Assembly (NCBI GenBank): GCA_965183875.1
Contig: CBCYMK010000012.1
Location: forward strand, 1-64,000
DNA length: 64,000 nt
From: UBA6772 sp965183875
GTDB taxonomy: Bacteria; Bacteroidota; Bacteroidia; Flavobacteriales; UBA7430
Direction of reading: 5' to 3'
Below are positions 15,611 through 24,700 of this stretch, piece after piece. Both the position numbers and the translations under genes were made by a program. The notes beneath the pieces were generated by a model, which worked only from the letters and a program-made list of their open reading frames with translations, was not told the origin of the DNA and did no database searches. Numbering within the stretch: the stretch's first letter is position 1; each line of letters starts with the position of its first letter.

Positions 15611-16542
15611 GGGTGGGGTTTTGTTAAAAGTGTATCGATGAGTCCTTCTTTAAGCGCATAGCTAGAAAGACGTAAGTCGTGAATAATAAGTCTATTTAAA
15701 ATATAATTAATGACCACAACGGCAATAACAATCATATCTGCTCGCATAGGTACTAAGCCTTCCATCTGCAATCGCTGTTCCAAAGTAGATTCAGAAATGG
15801 TTCTTTGAATCCCATTATAGTCGGTCATTAAAAATGAATAACTTTTTTCTTTTTTCCATAACTCACAATCTCCATTTTTACAAGAAATCATTTCTGCTAA
15901 GGTGTCAAATGACCCCGAAGAACCTATTAAGCAATTCACTTCATAGGTTTCTGCCATCTCTATCATCTCCTCTAAAGATTCTTCTAGATGAGCATCTATA
16001 GCAGTTATATCGTCTATATTTATTGGATTCGACGGGTTAAAAGTTTCTAAGAGTCTGGCAGCGCCCAGTTTGTAGCTTTTTCTCCAAAATGTCTCTTCGC
16101 TATTAGCGATTATGAACTCTGTGCTTCCCCCACCAATATCAATAATTAGTTTTGGAGAGTCTTCTAAATCCATGCACTGTTTTACACCTTGGTAAATTAG
16201 GTCAGCTTCGGTATCACCATCAATAATATTAATTAATATACCCAGCTTATTTTTCACTTCTTGAGCAAATAGCTCTCCGTTATCTGCACTTCTTATTGCT
16301 GAAGTGGCAACGGCATAAAACTCGTTTATGTTTTCTTTCTGCAGCTTGGCTTTGTATTGTGTAAGCGCCTCAATACCTCTTTGAAATGCATCGTCTGCTA
16401 TAAAACCTTTTGTGATCCCTCCTTCGCCAAGTTTAACGGCAATTTTGGTTTTGTAAAAAATAGAATAACTCTCATCTACTACTTCAGCAAGCAATAAATT
16501 AAAGGTGTTTGTACCTAAGTCTATAATTCCTATTTTCCTCAT
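15589..16542 (-). CDS. Ppx/GppA-family phosphatase
   Basis: A 317-residue ASKHA-fold enzyme that hydrolyses inorganic polyphosphate or pppGpp. The phosphate-1 loop GIIDLGTNTFNLLLAEV is at residues 4-20 and the phosphate-2 motif IDIGGGSTEFIIA is near 140. The size corresponds to the short catalytic form without the C-terminal HD-like domain, so polyphosphate versus pppGpp specificity cannot be told. It sits between the ABC permease (3-base gap upstream) and the NtrC-like gene (22-base overlap), forming a four-gene minus-strand operon with the ABC exporter. Confidence 0.88.
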   Translation of the reverse strand: MRKIGIIDLGTNTFNLLLAEVVDESYSIFYKTKIAVKLGEGGITKGFIADDAFQRGIEALTQYKAKLQKENINEFYAVATSAIRSADNGELFAQEVKNKLGILINIIDGDTEADLIYQGVKQCMDLEDSPKLIIDIGGGSTEFIIANSEETFWRKSYKLGAARLLETFNPSNPINIDDITAIDAHLEESLEEMIEMAETYEVNCLIGSSGSFDTLAEMISCKNGDCELWKKEKSYSFLMTDYNGIQRTISESTLEQRLQMEGLVPMRADMIVIAVVVINYILNRLIIHDLRLSSYALKEGLIDTLLTKPHPWQKSSL

Positions 16543-16544
16543 TT

Positions 16545-17864
16545 TTAGCTTTGTTTAATCCACTTCCATAAAGTTTTGTAAGTCACTTTTTGTCCGTACA
16601 TCAAAATTCCTACTCTGTAAATTCTTCCTGCAATCCAGCTGGTAAAGATAAAGCCAATAATTAACAAAACCATCGATAATCCTATTTCCCATAGAGGTGG
16701 ATCAAAAGGAAGTCTTCCCATCATTACCACAGGGGAGGTGAATGGAATTATAGAGCACCAAAAAGCAAGTGTGCTATCGGGGTTTTCAAGAATTGTTTGG
16801 AGTGATACTATGGAGAAAATTAAGGGTATGGTTATGGGCATCATAAATTGCTGTGTGTCGGTTTCAGAATCTACCGCAGCACCAACAGCTGCAAATAAAG
16901 AACCGTACATTAGGTAGCCTCCCACAAAATAAAACAAGAACATACCCAGTAAAAAACTAATGTTGATACTTTCTAGCTGGGCAAAAATTGCAGCAATTCC
17001 CTCTTGAGGAATTTCTACATCCTCAAGGATTAGTTCTGTTGAGTTTGCCAAGTCCGCCGGATTGAGTTCTGTCGGGTTTATTAAAAAGCTTGTTGCTACG
17101 GTACTCAGTGCGAAGGTGAGTAATATCCATAATGCAAATTGTGTAAATCCTACTAAGGCCACGCCAATAATTTTACCCATCATCAACTGAAAAGGTTTTA
17201 CAGAGGAGATGATAATCTCTATTATTCGGCTGGTTTTTTCTTCCAATACACCACGCATTACCATTGCTCCATAAAGAAAAATGAATATGTAAATTAAAAA
17301 TCCACCTGCCATACTCAAGCCCATTGCTATTTCTGTTGAAGCAGATTTCTCAGCACCACTTTCTCCCAGTACAATAGTGTTTAATTGCACTTCAGCCTTG
17401 GTTTTTTTAATCAGCTCTTTTGTTAAGCCTTCATTATTGAGCTTTATAGATTCGATAACGGATTCTATATTTTGGGAAATAAGTCGCTTGTATGTAAAGT
17501 TAATTGGTTTGTGGGTGAATACGCTTACCTCACTTTCAATAGTGCTTATATTACTTTGGTTTACCTGGGGTATATATACCAATGCTAGGGCCTCACTTTC
17601 GTTAAAAAGAGCCTTTACTTCTTCAAGTGGATTGGTGAAAATTGTGGTGTTTAAGCCTTCTATATTCTCAAATTGATTGGTGAATAGACCGCTTTCATCA
17701 CAGAGCCATATACTTTTATCTTCACTGTCTGTATTGTCCATAAAGAGCGGTGTCATCATTAGGCTGGCCATTAGTATGGGGCCTAAAATGGTCATGATGA
17801 TGAACGACTTTTTTCGCACTCTTGAGAGGTACTCTCTTTTGATGATTAATAGAATTTTATTCAT
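16545..17864 (-). CDS. ABC-2 type transporter permease (NatB-like)
   Basis: A 439-residue inner-membrane protein: one N-terminal helix (about 20-40), a large extracytoplasmic loop of about 150 residues, then a cluster of five or more helices from about residue 180. This is the layout of ABC-2 permeases such as NatB/YhaP. The motif MVMRGVLEEKTSRIIEIIIS is conserved in that group. It follows the ATPase gene by 2 bases and certainly forms one transporter with it. The substrate is unknown; sodium or drug efflux is known for relatives. Confidence 0.88.
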   Translation of the reverse strand: MNKILLIIKREYLSRVRKKSFIIMTILGPILMASLMMTPLFMDNTDSEDKSIWLCDESGLFTNQFENIEGLNTTIFTNPLEEVKALFNESEALALVYIPQVNQSNISTIESEVSVFTHKPINFTYKRLISQNIESVIESIKLNNEGLTKELIKKTKAEVQLNTIVLGESGAEKSASTEIAMGLSMAGGFLIYIFIFLYGAMVMRGVLEEKTSRIIEIIISSVKPFQLMMGKIIGVALVGFTQFALWILLTFALSTVATSFLINPTELNPADLANSTELILEDVEIPQEGIAAIFAQLESINISFLLGMFLFYFVGGYLMYGSLFAAVGAAVDSETDTQQFMMPITIPLIFSIVSLQTILENPDSTLAFWCSIIPFTSPVVMMGRLPFDPPLWEIGLSMVLLIIGFIFTSWIAGRIYRVGILMYGQKVTYKTLWKWIKQS

Positions 17865-17866
17865 GT

Positions 17867-18772
17867 TTAATTACCTTGTACGGTTTGTATAAAAATTTCG
17901 TTTATGTTCGGCACTTTCTCCTCAAAGCCTCTAATATCTGCTTTGTTTAATAATAAACGTATCATATCTGAGGCATGGCTATCATTTAAGATTTGTATTT
18001 CTGCCTTCTGCCTGTTTTTGTGGATGAGTTTTAGGTGTTCGGGAAGCGTCTCTAAGAAATCTAATTGAGCAGAGGCGAAGTCAACCGAATAGATTTGCTG
18101 CTTATATTGTTCTTTTATTTCTTGAATTGGCCCGTCTAAAATTTTCTTCGATTTGTTTATTAATGCTATATGATCGCAAAGTTCTTCTACCGATTCCATC
18201 CGATGGGTAGAGAAAATAATTGAAGTCCCTTGTTCCTTCAATTGGAGTATTTCATCTTTAATAATATTGGCATTTATAGGGTCGAAGCCTGAAAAGGGTT
18301 CATCGAAAATAAGTAGTTTTGGCTGGTGTAGCACCGTGGTGATGAATTGAATTTTCTGTGCCATTCCCTTAGATAATTCTTCCACTTTTTTATCCCACCA
18401 GGGGGTAATGTCAAACTTCTCAAACCAAATTCTTAAGGCTTGTTTTGCCTCTTTTTCTGAAAGTCCTTTTAGCTGTGCTAGGTAGAGTGCCTGTTCTCCA
18501 ACTTTCATCTTTTTATACAGACCTCTTTCTTCGGGTAAGTAACCAATTTGAGCAATGTGCGAATCGTTTAAAGGAGTGCCATTGAATAATACAGCCCCCT
18601 TGTCGGGCATAGTAATTTGGTTGATTATTCTTATTAAACTCGTTTTTCCAGCTCCATTAGGTCCTAAAAGCCCAAATATTTGTCCTTCCTCTACCGATAA
18701 ACTTACGTCGTTTAGGGCGGTATGGTTGCTGTAAGATTTACTTACCGATTGCACTTCAAGTACTTTCATCAT
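17867..18772 (-). CDS. ABC transporter ATP-binding protein (NatA-like)
   Basis: A 301-residue ABC ATPase: Walker A GPNGAGKT (about 35-42), signature LSKGMAQKIQ, Walker B LLIFDEP and the switch His in STHRMES. Its C-terminal extension of about 75 residues is usual for NatA/CcmA-like exporters. Two adjacent ATG codons make the exact start uncertain by one residue. It is the first gene of the operon that continues with the permease, the Ppx-like phosphatase and the NtrC-like regulator. Confidence 0.92.
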   Translation of the reverse strand: MMKVLEVQSVSKSYSNHTALNDVSLSVEEGQIFGLLGPNGAGKTSLIRIINQITMPDKGAVLFNGTPLNDSHIAQIGYLPEERGLYKKMKVGEQALYLAQLKGLSEKEAKQALRIWFEKFDITPWWDKKVEELSKGMAQKIQFITTVLHQPKLLIFDEPFSGFDPINANIIKDEILQLKEQGTSIIFSTHRMESVEELCDHIALINKSKKILDGPIQEIKEQYKQQIYSVDFASAQLDFLETLPEHLKLIHKNRQKAEIQILNDSHASDMIRLLLNKADIRGFEEKVPNINEIFIQTVQGN

Positions 18773-18915
18773 TAAAAAATTGAATTCTTATTGGCATTAA
18801 ATATAACATATTTAAAGAGTTTAATCCCTTGCTTTATTTCGAATATTAATACTTTATCTGCGTGTTTTTTAAAACTTAAAACCTTTAATTTGAAATGAAA
18901 TCAAAAACGTAAGTC

Positions 18916-20628
18916 ATGCTTCATTATACCTTTTCTTATTCCAAGCCACATCAGCATTTTATAGATATAGAAATGCGTATTGAAAAGCATCATGCTTCAG
19001 ACTTGATCTTACAGTTACCTGCATGGAGGCCAGGTCGTTATGAGTTAGGTGATTTTGCTAAAAATATACAGTGTTTAAAGGTGGTCGATGAGGATGGACA
19101 CCCTCTGAAATATGAAAAGATCACAAAAGATACTTGGAAGGTTTCAACACCTAATTGTACCACTGTTATTGTATTGTATAATTACTATGCCAATGAACTC
19201 AATGCCGGTTCTAGCTATTTAGATGAACAACAGTTATATGTAAACCCTGTAAATTGCTGCCTCTATATCCCTAGTAGAATGGATGAGCAATGTGTTGTAA
19301 ATTTACAAATCCCTCAATCCTATCAAATAGCGTGTTCACTACCTAAAACTGGGCAGCAGCTAATAGCCTCAAATTTTAATGAATTAGCCGAGAGTCCTTG
19401 GGTAGCTTCTAATTCTCTACAGCATAAATCCTACGTGGTAGAGTCGGTTAAATTTCATATTTGGTTTCAAGGAGATTGCACACCTAATTGGGATAGGATT
19501 CTTACAGATTTCGAGGCGTTTACCATTCAGCAGATAAAAGATTTTACTGCTTTTCCAGTTCCTGAATATCATTTCATAAATTTAATCCTGCCTTATAAAG
19601 CTTACCATGGGGTAGAGCATACTGCCAATACGGTTATTTCTTTAGGCCCTGGAAAAGATTTGATGACTACAAAAATGTATGAATCTCTATTAGGAGTTTC
19701 TTCCCATGAATTGTATCATACTTGGAATGTAAAACAAATTAGACCAAAGGCTCTTTTACCTTACGATTATACCAAAGAAAACTATTCTCGAATGGGATAT
19801 CTGTACGAAGGTGTAACTACGTATATGGGCGATTTGTACTTAAAACGCTCTAAGGTATTTTCTGATAAAGAGTTTTATAAAACACAAGAAGAAAATTTAC
19901 AAAAACATTTCCACAACGGTGGTAGGTTTAATATGTCGGTGGCAGATTCGAGTTTCGATACCTGGTTAGATGGTTATGTGATGGGAATACCTAACAGGAA
20001 GGTTTCTATTTATACCGAAGGTGCTCTGTGTGCACTCATGCTCGATATTCATATATTGAATAAAAGTGGCGGTAATAAGTCTCTTAGAGATTTGATGACT
20101 AAGTTGTATTTAGAGTATGCCTGTAAAGGAAAAGGGCTTAACGAAGAGGATTATATACATGAGTTATTGTCCTTGGGTGGGGGTAAAGCACTGCGTATTG
20201 TTGAAGATCATATGTATGGGGCTAAAGATTTTAGAGCTTCTTTAGCTGAGGTGTTAGCTCTAGTAGGTTTGGAAATTATTGAAGAGGAAAATCCGGATCT
20301 ATTGGCTTCTAGATTAGGAATTAAAGGGCTGTTTACTAAAGCGGGATTTGAGATTAAGACGGTGCAAGAGGATTCTATTGCCGATGAATGTAAAATTGCC
20401 GTAGGTGATTTAATCTTGGAAGTAGATACTGCTGTAATTACAAAAGAGCTTTTGACTGCATTATGTACAAAAGAATCTGCAGTATTTAAAGTGAAAAGAC
20501 GTTTTGAAACGATTGATTTAGAAATCACTCTTTTAAATAAATCGCATTTTCAAATAAATAAAATTGTGGCTTTAGAGTCGGTTACTGCAGCGCAAGAGAT
20601 GTTGTTTGGTAGGTGGTGTAATTCTTAG
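18916..20628 (+). CDS. M61-family glycyl aminopeptidase
   Basis: A 570-residue metallopeptidase. An N-terminal beta domain (1-170) is followed by the gluzincin site HELYH at 264-268 and the third ligand Glu in YLYEGVTTYMGD (about 298). A PDZ-like domain lies near the C-terminus (about 470-540; DECKIAVGDLILEVD). No signal peptide is evident, so it is probably cytosolic, as in other Bacteroidota M61 enzymes, which remove N-terminal Gly or Ala. It starts at ATG 18916 and its stop overlaps the convergent hypothetical gene by 4 bases. Confidence 0.88.
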   Translation: MLHYTFSYSKPHQHFIDIEMRIEKHHASDLILQLPAWRPGRYELGDFAKNIQCLKVVDEDGHPLKYEKITKDTWKVSTPNCTTVIVLYNYYANELNAGSSYLDEQQLYVNPVNCCLYIPSRMDEQCVVNLQIPQSYQIACSLPKTGQQLIASNFNELAESPWVASNSLQHKSYVVESVKFHIWFQGDCTPNWDRILTDFEAFTIQQIKDFTAFPVPEYHFINLILPYKAYHGVEHTANTVISLGPGKDLMTTKMYESLLGVSSHELYHTWNVKQIRPKALLPYDYTKENYSRMGYLYEGVTTYMGDLYLKRSKVFSDKEFYKTQEENLQKHFHNGGRFNMSVADSSFDTWLDGYVMGIPNRKVSIYTEGALCALMLDIHILNKSGGNKSLRDLMTKLYLEYACKGKGLNEEDYIHELLSLGGGKALRIVEDHMYGAKDFRASLAEVLALVGLEIIEEENPDLLASRLGIKGLFTKAGFEIKTVQEDSIADECKIAVGDLILEVDTAVITKELLTALCTKESAVFKVKRRFETIDLEITLLNKSHFQINKIVALESVTAAQEMLFGRWCNS

Positions 20629-21329
20629 TTTCGATTGTAAATCTCAAATGTTTGCTTGAAAGACTCGTTTTTAAGTTTAGCTTTTTTTAGGGCTTTATAA
20701 TAACTGAAAGCACCAAAAATAAGAGCTGTAATTGGAACCTTATTTGATGAGATTTCAAATTCTGAAGGAAAACTGTAGGTTAAATAGACAACTAAACATG
20801 CTGCAGTACCAATAGTTGTAAGCCTACGTTCTTGTTTTTTGTAGATGTATGCTTCTTCTAAGGCTTGTAGTGATTCTGTGTTGTCACCTATGTCTATAAT
20901 GAGGTTTTTGTAATTAATTTTTTTAAGTGCTGCTGTGCCTTTATTGTAGTAATTATTGATAAGTTTACTTTTTTCTATCCCTATATGGCCGTTTGCACCA
21001 CTTAGCTCAAATGAATTTTGTGAGGTCTGAAAAACGTTCAAATTTCCTTTGGTGATGAGGTGTGCAAACAATGCTTTTCCATGTGTTGCCTTCATCACAT
21101 TACCCTTTAAGCCATTCCCTGAATTATAAAATTTCACATCCTCTAATCTATATTTAGTTTCATCTACAGTTAAGTGTGGCTCTACCATAAAACCTGTGAC
21201 GTAATTTATCTTTTCTCCATAAATTATAGAATCACTATAAAGATGGATAAATCTTTTTTCAGGCATTAATGTCTGAGCGATGCTATTTGAAAATAAGCTA
21301 AAGATGAGTATGATTAAAAGGTTCTTCAT
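20625..21329 (-). CDS. Hypothetical exported protein with a C-terminal membrane region
   Basis: The frame opens at 21350, but the ATG at 21329 gives a clean signal peptide (MKNLLIILIFSLFSNSIAQ), so that start is preferred; the earlier codons overlap the RidA gene. The 234-residue product has a beta-rich middle and one or two hydrophobic segments at about 180-215 (TTIGTAACLVVYLTY and KVPITALIFGAFSYY), which may anchor it. I do not recognise the family. It follows ridA closely and may be co-transcribed. Confidence 0.65.
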   Translation of the reverse strand: MKNLLIILIFSLFSNSIAQTLMPEKRFIHLYSDSIIYGEKINYVTGFMVEPHLTVDETKYRLEDVKFYNSGNGLKGNVMKATHGKALFAHLITKGNLNVFQTSQNSFELSGANGHIGIEKSKLINNYYNKGTAALKKINYKNLIIDIGDNTESLQALEEAYIYKKQERRLTTIGTAACLVVYLTYSFPSEFEISSNKVPITALIFGAFSYYKALKKAKLKNESFKQTFEIYNRN

Positions 21330-21336
21330 TTGGATA

Positions 21337-21714
21337 TTATTTAACAACAATCATTGATATTTCCACATTTACATCTTTCGGTAGTCTAGCCACCTCAACC
21401 GTTTCTCTTGCAGGGTAGTCTGAAGTGAAGTATTGGTTGTATACGGCATTAATTCGGTTGAAGTTATCCATATTAGAAATAAAAATTGAAGCCTTTACCA
21501 CATTTTCGAAGTCCATACCGGCTTCGTTTAAAACAGCTTTCATATTCTCCATTACCTGTTTCGTCTCAGCTTCTATAGAATCGAGTACCAGTTGTCCTGT
21601 TGTAGGGTTTATAGCAATTTGACCGGAGGTATAAAGGGTGTTACCAGAAAGTACTGCTTGTGAATAAGGGCCTATTGGTGCAGGTGCGTTAGTAGTTTCT
21701 ATAATAGTCTTCAT
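21337..21714 (-). CDS. ridA: RidA-family enamine/imine deaminase
   Basis: A 125-residue cytosolic protein of the YjgF/YER057c/UK114 family that hydrolyses reactive 2-aminoacrylate-type enamines made by PLP enzymes. Typical motifs are present: APAPIGPYSQAVLSGNTLYTSGQIA near the N-terminus, here in two conserved blocks, and the closing PARETVEVARLPKDVNVEI with the active-site Arg. It forms trimers in characterised relatives. It is divergent from the PabA/TrpG gene 37 bases away. Confidence 0.93.
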   Translation of the reverse strand: MKTIIETTNAPAPIGPYSQAVLSGNTLYTSGQIAINPTTGQLVLDSIEAETKQVMENMKAVLNEAGMDFENVVKASIFISNMDNFNRINAVYNQYFTSDYPARETVEVARLPKDVNVEISMIVVK

Positions 21715-21751
21715 ATTATTGTTAGTTTTGTGGCAATTATTAGGCTAATAT

Positions 21752-22312
21752 ATGAAAGTCCTTATTATAGACAATTACGATTCCTTTACCTTTAATCTGG
21801 TGCATTTAGTTGAATGTTTTACCAGCGATTTTGAGGTGTGGAGAAATGATGAAATTGATTTTGAAAGAGTTTCAGAATTCGATAAAATTATTCTTTCTCC
21901 AGGTCCGGGCTTACCTGCTGAGGCAGGGCAGATGCCGGCCTTTATAGAACGTTTTGCCCCATTAAAGCCAATCTTGGGTGTTTGTCTTGGGTGTCAAGCT
22001 TTGGGGGAATATTTTGGGGCTGAACTGTATAATTTAGACCAGGTTCAACACGGTGTGAAAACCCTTGTGGAGATAGTAGATTCTACTGGTTTGTATAAGA
22101 ATATAGGACCTTCTTTAGAAGTGGGGCGTTACCATTCTTGGGCATTAAAGCTGCCAGCTTCAACAGGTTTGATCCCTACAGCATACGACAAAAAAAATGT
22201 ACTAATGTCTTTCAGACACAGTACACTTCCTATATATGGTATCCAGTACCATCCAGAGTCTATAATGACTCCAATGGGTAGGGATTTAATAAAAAATTGG
22301 ATTAATTCTTAA
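21752..22312 (+). CDS. Glutamine amidotransferase subunit PabA/TrpG
   Basis: A 186-residue class I glutaminase that supplies ammonia to an aminodeoxychorismate or anthranilate synthase. It has NYDSFTFNLVH at the N-terminus, the oxyanion segment LSPGPGLPAEAG, the nucleophilic Cys in GVCLGCQALGEYF (about residue 77) and the His/Glu pair in IQYHPESIMTPMG. No PabB/TrpE partner is in the window, so para-aminobenzoate versus tryptophan synthesis cannot be decided; an isolated copy favours PabA. Its 3' end overlaps the convergent ribBA by 11 bases. Confidence 0.88.
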   Translation: MKVLIIDNYDSFTFNLVHLVECFTSDFEVWRNDEIDFERVSEFDKIILSPGPGLPAEAGQMPAFIERFAPLKPILGVCLGCQALGEYFGAELYNLDQVQHGVKTLVEIVDSTGLYKNIGPSLEVGRYHSWALKLPASTGLIPTAYDKKNVLMSFRHSTLPIYGIQYHPESIMTPMGRDLIKNWINS

Positions 22313-23510
22313 GGTCGTGCCCCATTTTATCTTTCTTAGTTTTAAGATAAAATTTATTGTGCTCATTTGCTTCTATTTCTAAAGCTACATTTTCAACCAA
22401 CTCTAATCCGTAACCGATTAATCCAGCACGTTTTTTAGGGTTGTTAGTCATAAGTTTAAGTTTAGAAACTCCTAAGTCATGTAATATCTGAGCGCCTACA
22501 CCGTAGTCTCTTTCATCCGATTTAAAGCCTAGTTTTTCATTGGCTTCAACAGTATCTAAACCTTCTTCCTGAAGTTTATAAGCTTTAAGTTTGTTTAGGA
22601 AACCTATTCCTCTTCCTTCTTGGTTCATATAAACAACTACGCCACTACCTTCTTTTTCTACCATTTGCATAGCTCTAGCTAGCTGATGTCCGCAGTCGCA
22701 TCGGCATGAGCCAAAAATATCTCCGGTAATACAAGAGGAGTGTACGCGAACCAAAACTGCTTCCTCTTTGGTCCATTCCCCTTTGTGTAAGGCTACGTGG
22801 TATCTACCTGTATTTATTTGCTTGTATGCTGTAAGTGTGAAGTTACCGTGTTCGGTAGGTAAGTCTATGGTCTCCATTTTTTCTATCAGACTTTCTTTTT
22901 GCATTCTATATGCAACCAAGTCTTCAATAGAAATAAGTTTAAGATCGTGTTTTTTAGCGATTACTTTTAGCTCCGGAAGGCGGGCCATAGTACCGTCTTC
23001 GTTCATGATTTCAACAATTACCCCTGCTGGTTTAAGTCCTGCTAAACGCGCTAAATCTACCGATGCTTCAGTATGTCCTGTACGTCTTAAAACTCCGCCT
23101 TTTTTAGCTTTTAATGGGAATATATGTCCAGGTCTACCTAAGTCTTCAGGTTTAGTCTTTTCGTCTATTAGTGCGAGTACTGTTTTGGCTCTATCGCTGG
23201 CAGAAATCCCTGTAGTACAGCCATGTCCTATTAAGTCTATAGAAACAGTAAATTGTGTTTGGTTGGGGTCGGTGTTTTTACCCACCATCATTTCAAGATT
23301 TAACTCTTCTGCTCTCTCCTCTAGAATAGGTGTACATATTAAACCCCTCCCATGTGTAGCCATGAAATTAATCATTTCTGGAGTAGCCATTTCTGCGGCA
23401 GCCACAAAGTCCCCTTCGTTTTCGCGATCTTCATCGTCTACTACAATCACAACTTTTCCGTTGCGAATGTCTTCTAAGGCTTCTTCTATGGTATTGAGCT
23501 GATTGAGCAT
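22302..23510 (-). CDS. ribBA: Bifunctional riboflavin enzyme RibBA
   Basis: Starts riboflavin synthesis from both precursors. The N-terminal half (about 1-200) is 3,4-dihydroxy-2-butanone-4-phosphate synthase with the acidic loop VVDDEDRENEGD and THGRGLI plus RRTGHTEASVDL. The C-terminal half is GTP cyclohydrolase II with zinc Cys residues in SSCITGDIFGSCRCDCGHQL and the NQEGRGIGF loop. The frame extends to a TTG at 23528, but that codon lies inside a TATCTTTG promoter box, so the ATG at 23510 is chosen (402 residues). No FMN riboswitch fits into the short upstream gap. Confidence 0.95.
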   Translation of the reverse strand: MLNQLNTIEEALEDIRNGKVVIVVDDEDRENEGDFVAAAEMATPEMINFMATHGRGLICTPILEERAEELNLEMMVGKNTDPNQTQFTVSIDLIGHGCTTGISASDRAKTVLALIDEKTKPEDLGRPGHIFPLKAKKGGVLRRTGHTEASVDLARLAGLKPAGVIVEIMNEDGTMARLPELKVIAKKHDLKLISIEDLVAYRMQKESLIEKMETIDLPTEHGNFTLTAYKQINTGRYHVALHKGEWTKEEAVLVRVHSSCITGDIFGSCRCDCGHQLARAMQMVEKEGSGVVVYMNQEGRGIGFLNKLKAYKLQEEGLDTVEANEKLGFKSDERDYGVGAQILHDLGVSKLKLMTNNPKKRAGLIGYGLELVENVALEIEANEHNKFYLKTKKDKMGHDLKN

Positions 23511-23525
23511 AGCTATTTTTTTTTG

Positions 23526-23533
23526 CAAAGATA
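23526..23533 (-). promoter_or_regulatory. ribBA minus-7 box
   Basis: The minus strand reads TATCTTTG, matching TAnnTTTG, 16 bases before the ribBA ATG. This indicates a very short 5' leader and argues against a riboswitch. The upstream part of the promoter lies within the end of the glycosyltransferase gene. Confidence 0.6.
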
Positions 23534-24700
23534 CTAATTACTAAAGAACAAATTGTTTAGTCCCTCAGTAGTTTTCTCCCATTTGTAGGTCTCGTTTACG
23601 AACTGGTGTCCAGCCTTAGCGAGTTTGTTTCTTTTGTCTTGGTCTATAAGAAGTTCTAGGCATAATTTTGCAAGCTCTTCTTTAGTGTTTCCTACGCTTA
23701 GGTTATCGTAGTTGGTATTTATTGGCTTTGCTGCTAAGCTTGTGCAGATACATGCTTTTTCCATAGCCATTGCTTCAAGAATCTTATTTTGTAAGCCTGT
23801 ACCAATACGCATAGGCGCTATAAACAGGCTAGACTTCGCATAGGCATTTCTTATATCTTCCATCCATCCACTTACTGTAACGTTAGTAGATTGTAGTTTT
23901 AGTACCGCTTTTGTTGGGTTTGTACCTGCTAAGAGTATGCGTACACCGTTTCTCTTTTTGAGTATAAGCGGTAGTATTTCGTCGCATAAGAATTTGGCTG
24001 CGTCTATATTTGGCGCATATGCCATATTTCCAACAAATACAATATCGTATTCTGTGGTTTGTAGTTGCGGTTTGAAATATGTTAAATCAACCCCATTACG
24101 AATAATTGAAATTTCTGCTTTCGATGTATGGTTTATGAAATCTCTATCTTCTTCTGTGATGATACAGTGATTGTTAAAGTCGCTAAATAGTTCGGCTTCG
24201 TATTTTTTTTGTTTTGAAGCTTCCCATAGATAGAGCCATTTGGTATAGAAGGGTGCTGTAGTCGCCCGGCGTTGTAGGCCCTTAGAAAACACGTCCATAT
24301 AGTCTAAGGTCTTTGGGTAATTTTCTAGGCGTACATATTCTGCAACTCTAGATAGTTGGCAGTATATATGTGTTGGGTTAATTGATTCGATTAAAGACTT
24401 TACTGTTTTTTTTGTGCTATAGGTAGTAAATAAGGCTGTTTGAAAAGGTGTTTTTGTAAACAGTGCTCCCATTAAGCTAATAAGGATTTGTAGGGCTGAT
24501 AGTTTAACAAAGGTTACTTCCTTACAGAATTTTTGTAGTTCCTTATTTGCCTCTTCAGTGTTTCCTGAAAATGGGAGTTGTAAAGCACATAAATAAAGTT
24601 CATGCTGCTTAGAGAGGGATTTCATCTGGTGATAGATCCTCAGCTTGTCTCCTTTATCTAAAGGGTAGGGTATACGGGATGTCAGGATAAATAATTTCAT
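23534..24700 (-). CDS. Glycosyltransferase, GT4/TIGR03087-like
   Basis: A 388-residue GT-B glycosyltransferase. The N-terminus LFILTSRIPYPLDKGDKLRIYHQ is, in two short blocks, the mark of the sugar-transferase family found with exosortase loci. The C-terminal nucleotide-sugar domain has DIVFVGNMAYAPNIDAA and FIAPMRIGTGLQNKILEAMA with the catalytic Glu region. It abuts the next glycosyltransferase upstream by one base (stop/start adjacent), so the two probably act in the same surface-polysaccharide or protein-glycosylation pathway. Acceptor and donor are unknown. Confidence 0.85.
   Translation of the reverse strand: MKLFILTSRIPYPLDKGDKLRIYHQMKSLSKQHELYLCALQLPFSGNTEEANKELQKFCKEVTFVKLSALQILISLMGALFTKTPFQTALFTTYSTKKTVKSLIESINPTHIYCQLSRVAEYVRLENYPKTLDYMDVFSKGLQRRATTAPFYTKWLYLWEASKQKKYEAELFSDFNNHCIITEEDRDFINHTSKAEISIIRNGVDLTYFKPQLQTTEYDIVFVGNMAYAPNIDAAKFLCDEILPLILKKRNGVRILLAGTNPTKAVLKLQSTNVTVSGWMEDIRNAYAKSSLFIAPMRIGTGLQNKILEAMAMEKACICTSLAAKPINTNYDNLSVGNTKEELAKLCLELLIDQDKRNKLAKAGHQFVNETYKWEKTTEGLNNLFFSN

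Noticed and set aside
22768..23502. Long plus-strand frame opposite ribBA
   Set aside because: Shadow of ribBA: no motif, Ser/Ile-rich complementary-strand composition.
22301..23560. FMN riboswitch for ribBA
   Set aside because: The TATCTTTG box lies 16 bases before the ATG, leaving no room for an aptamer.
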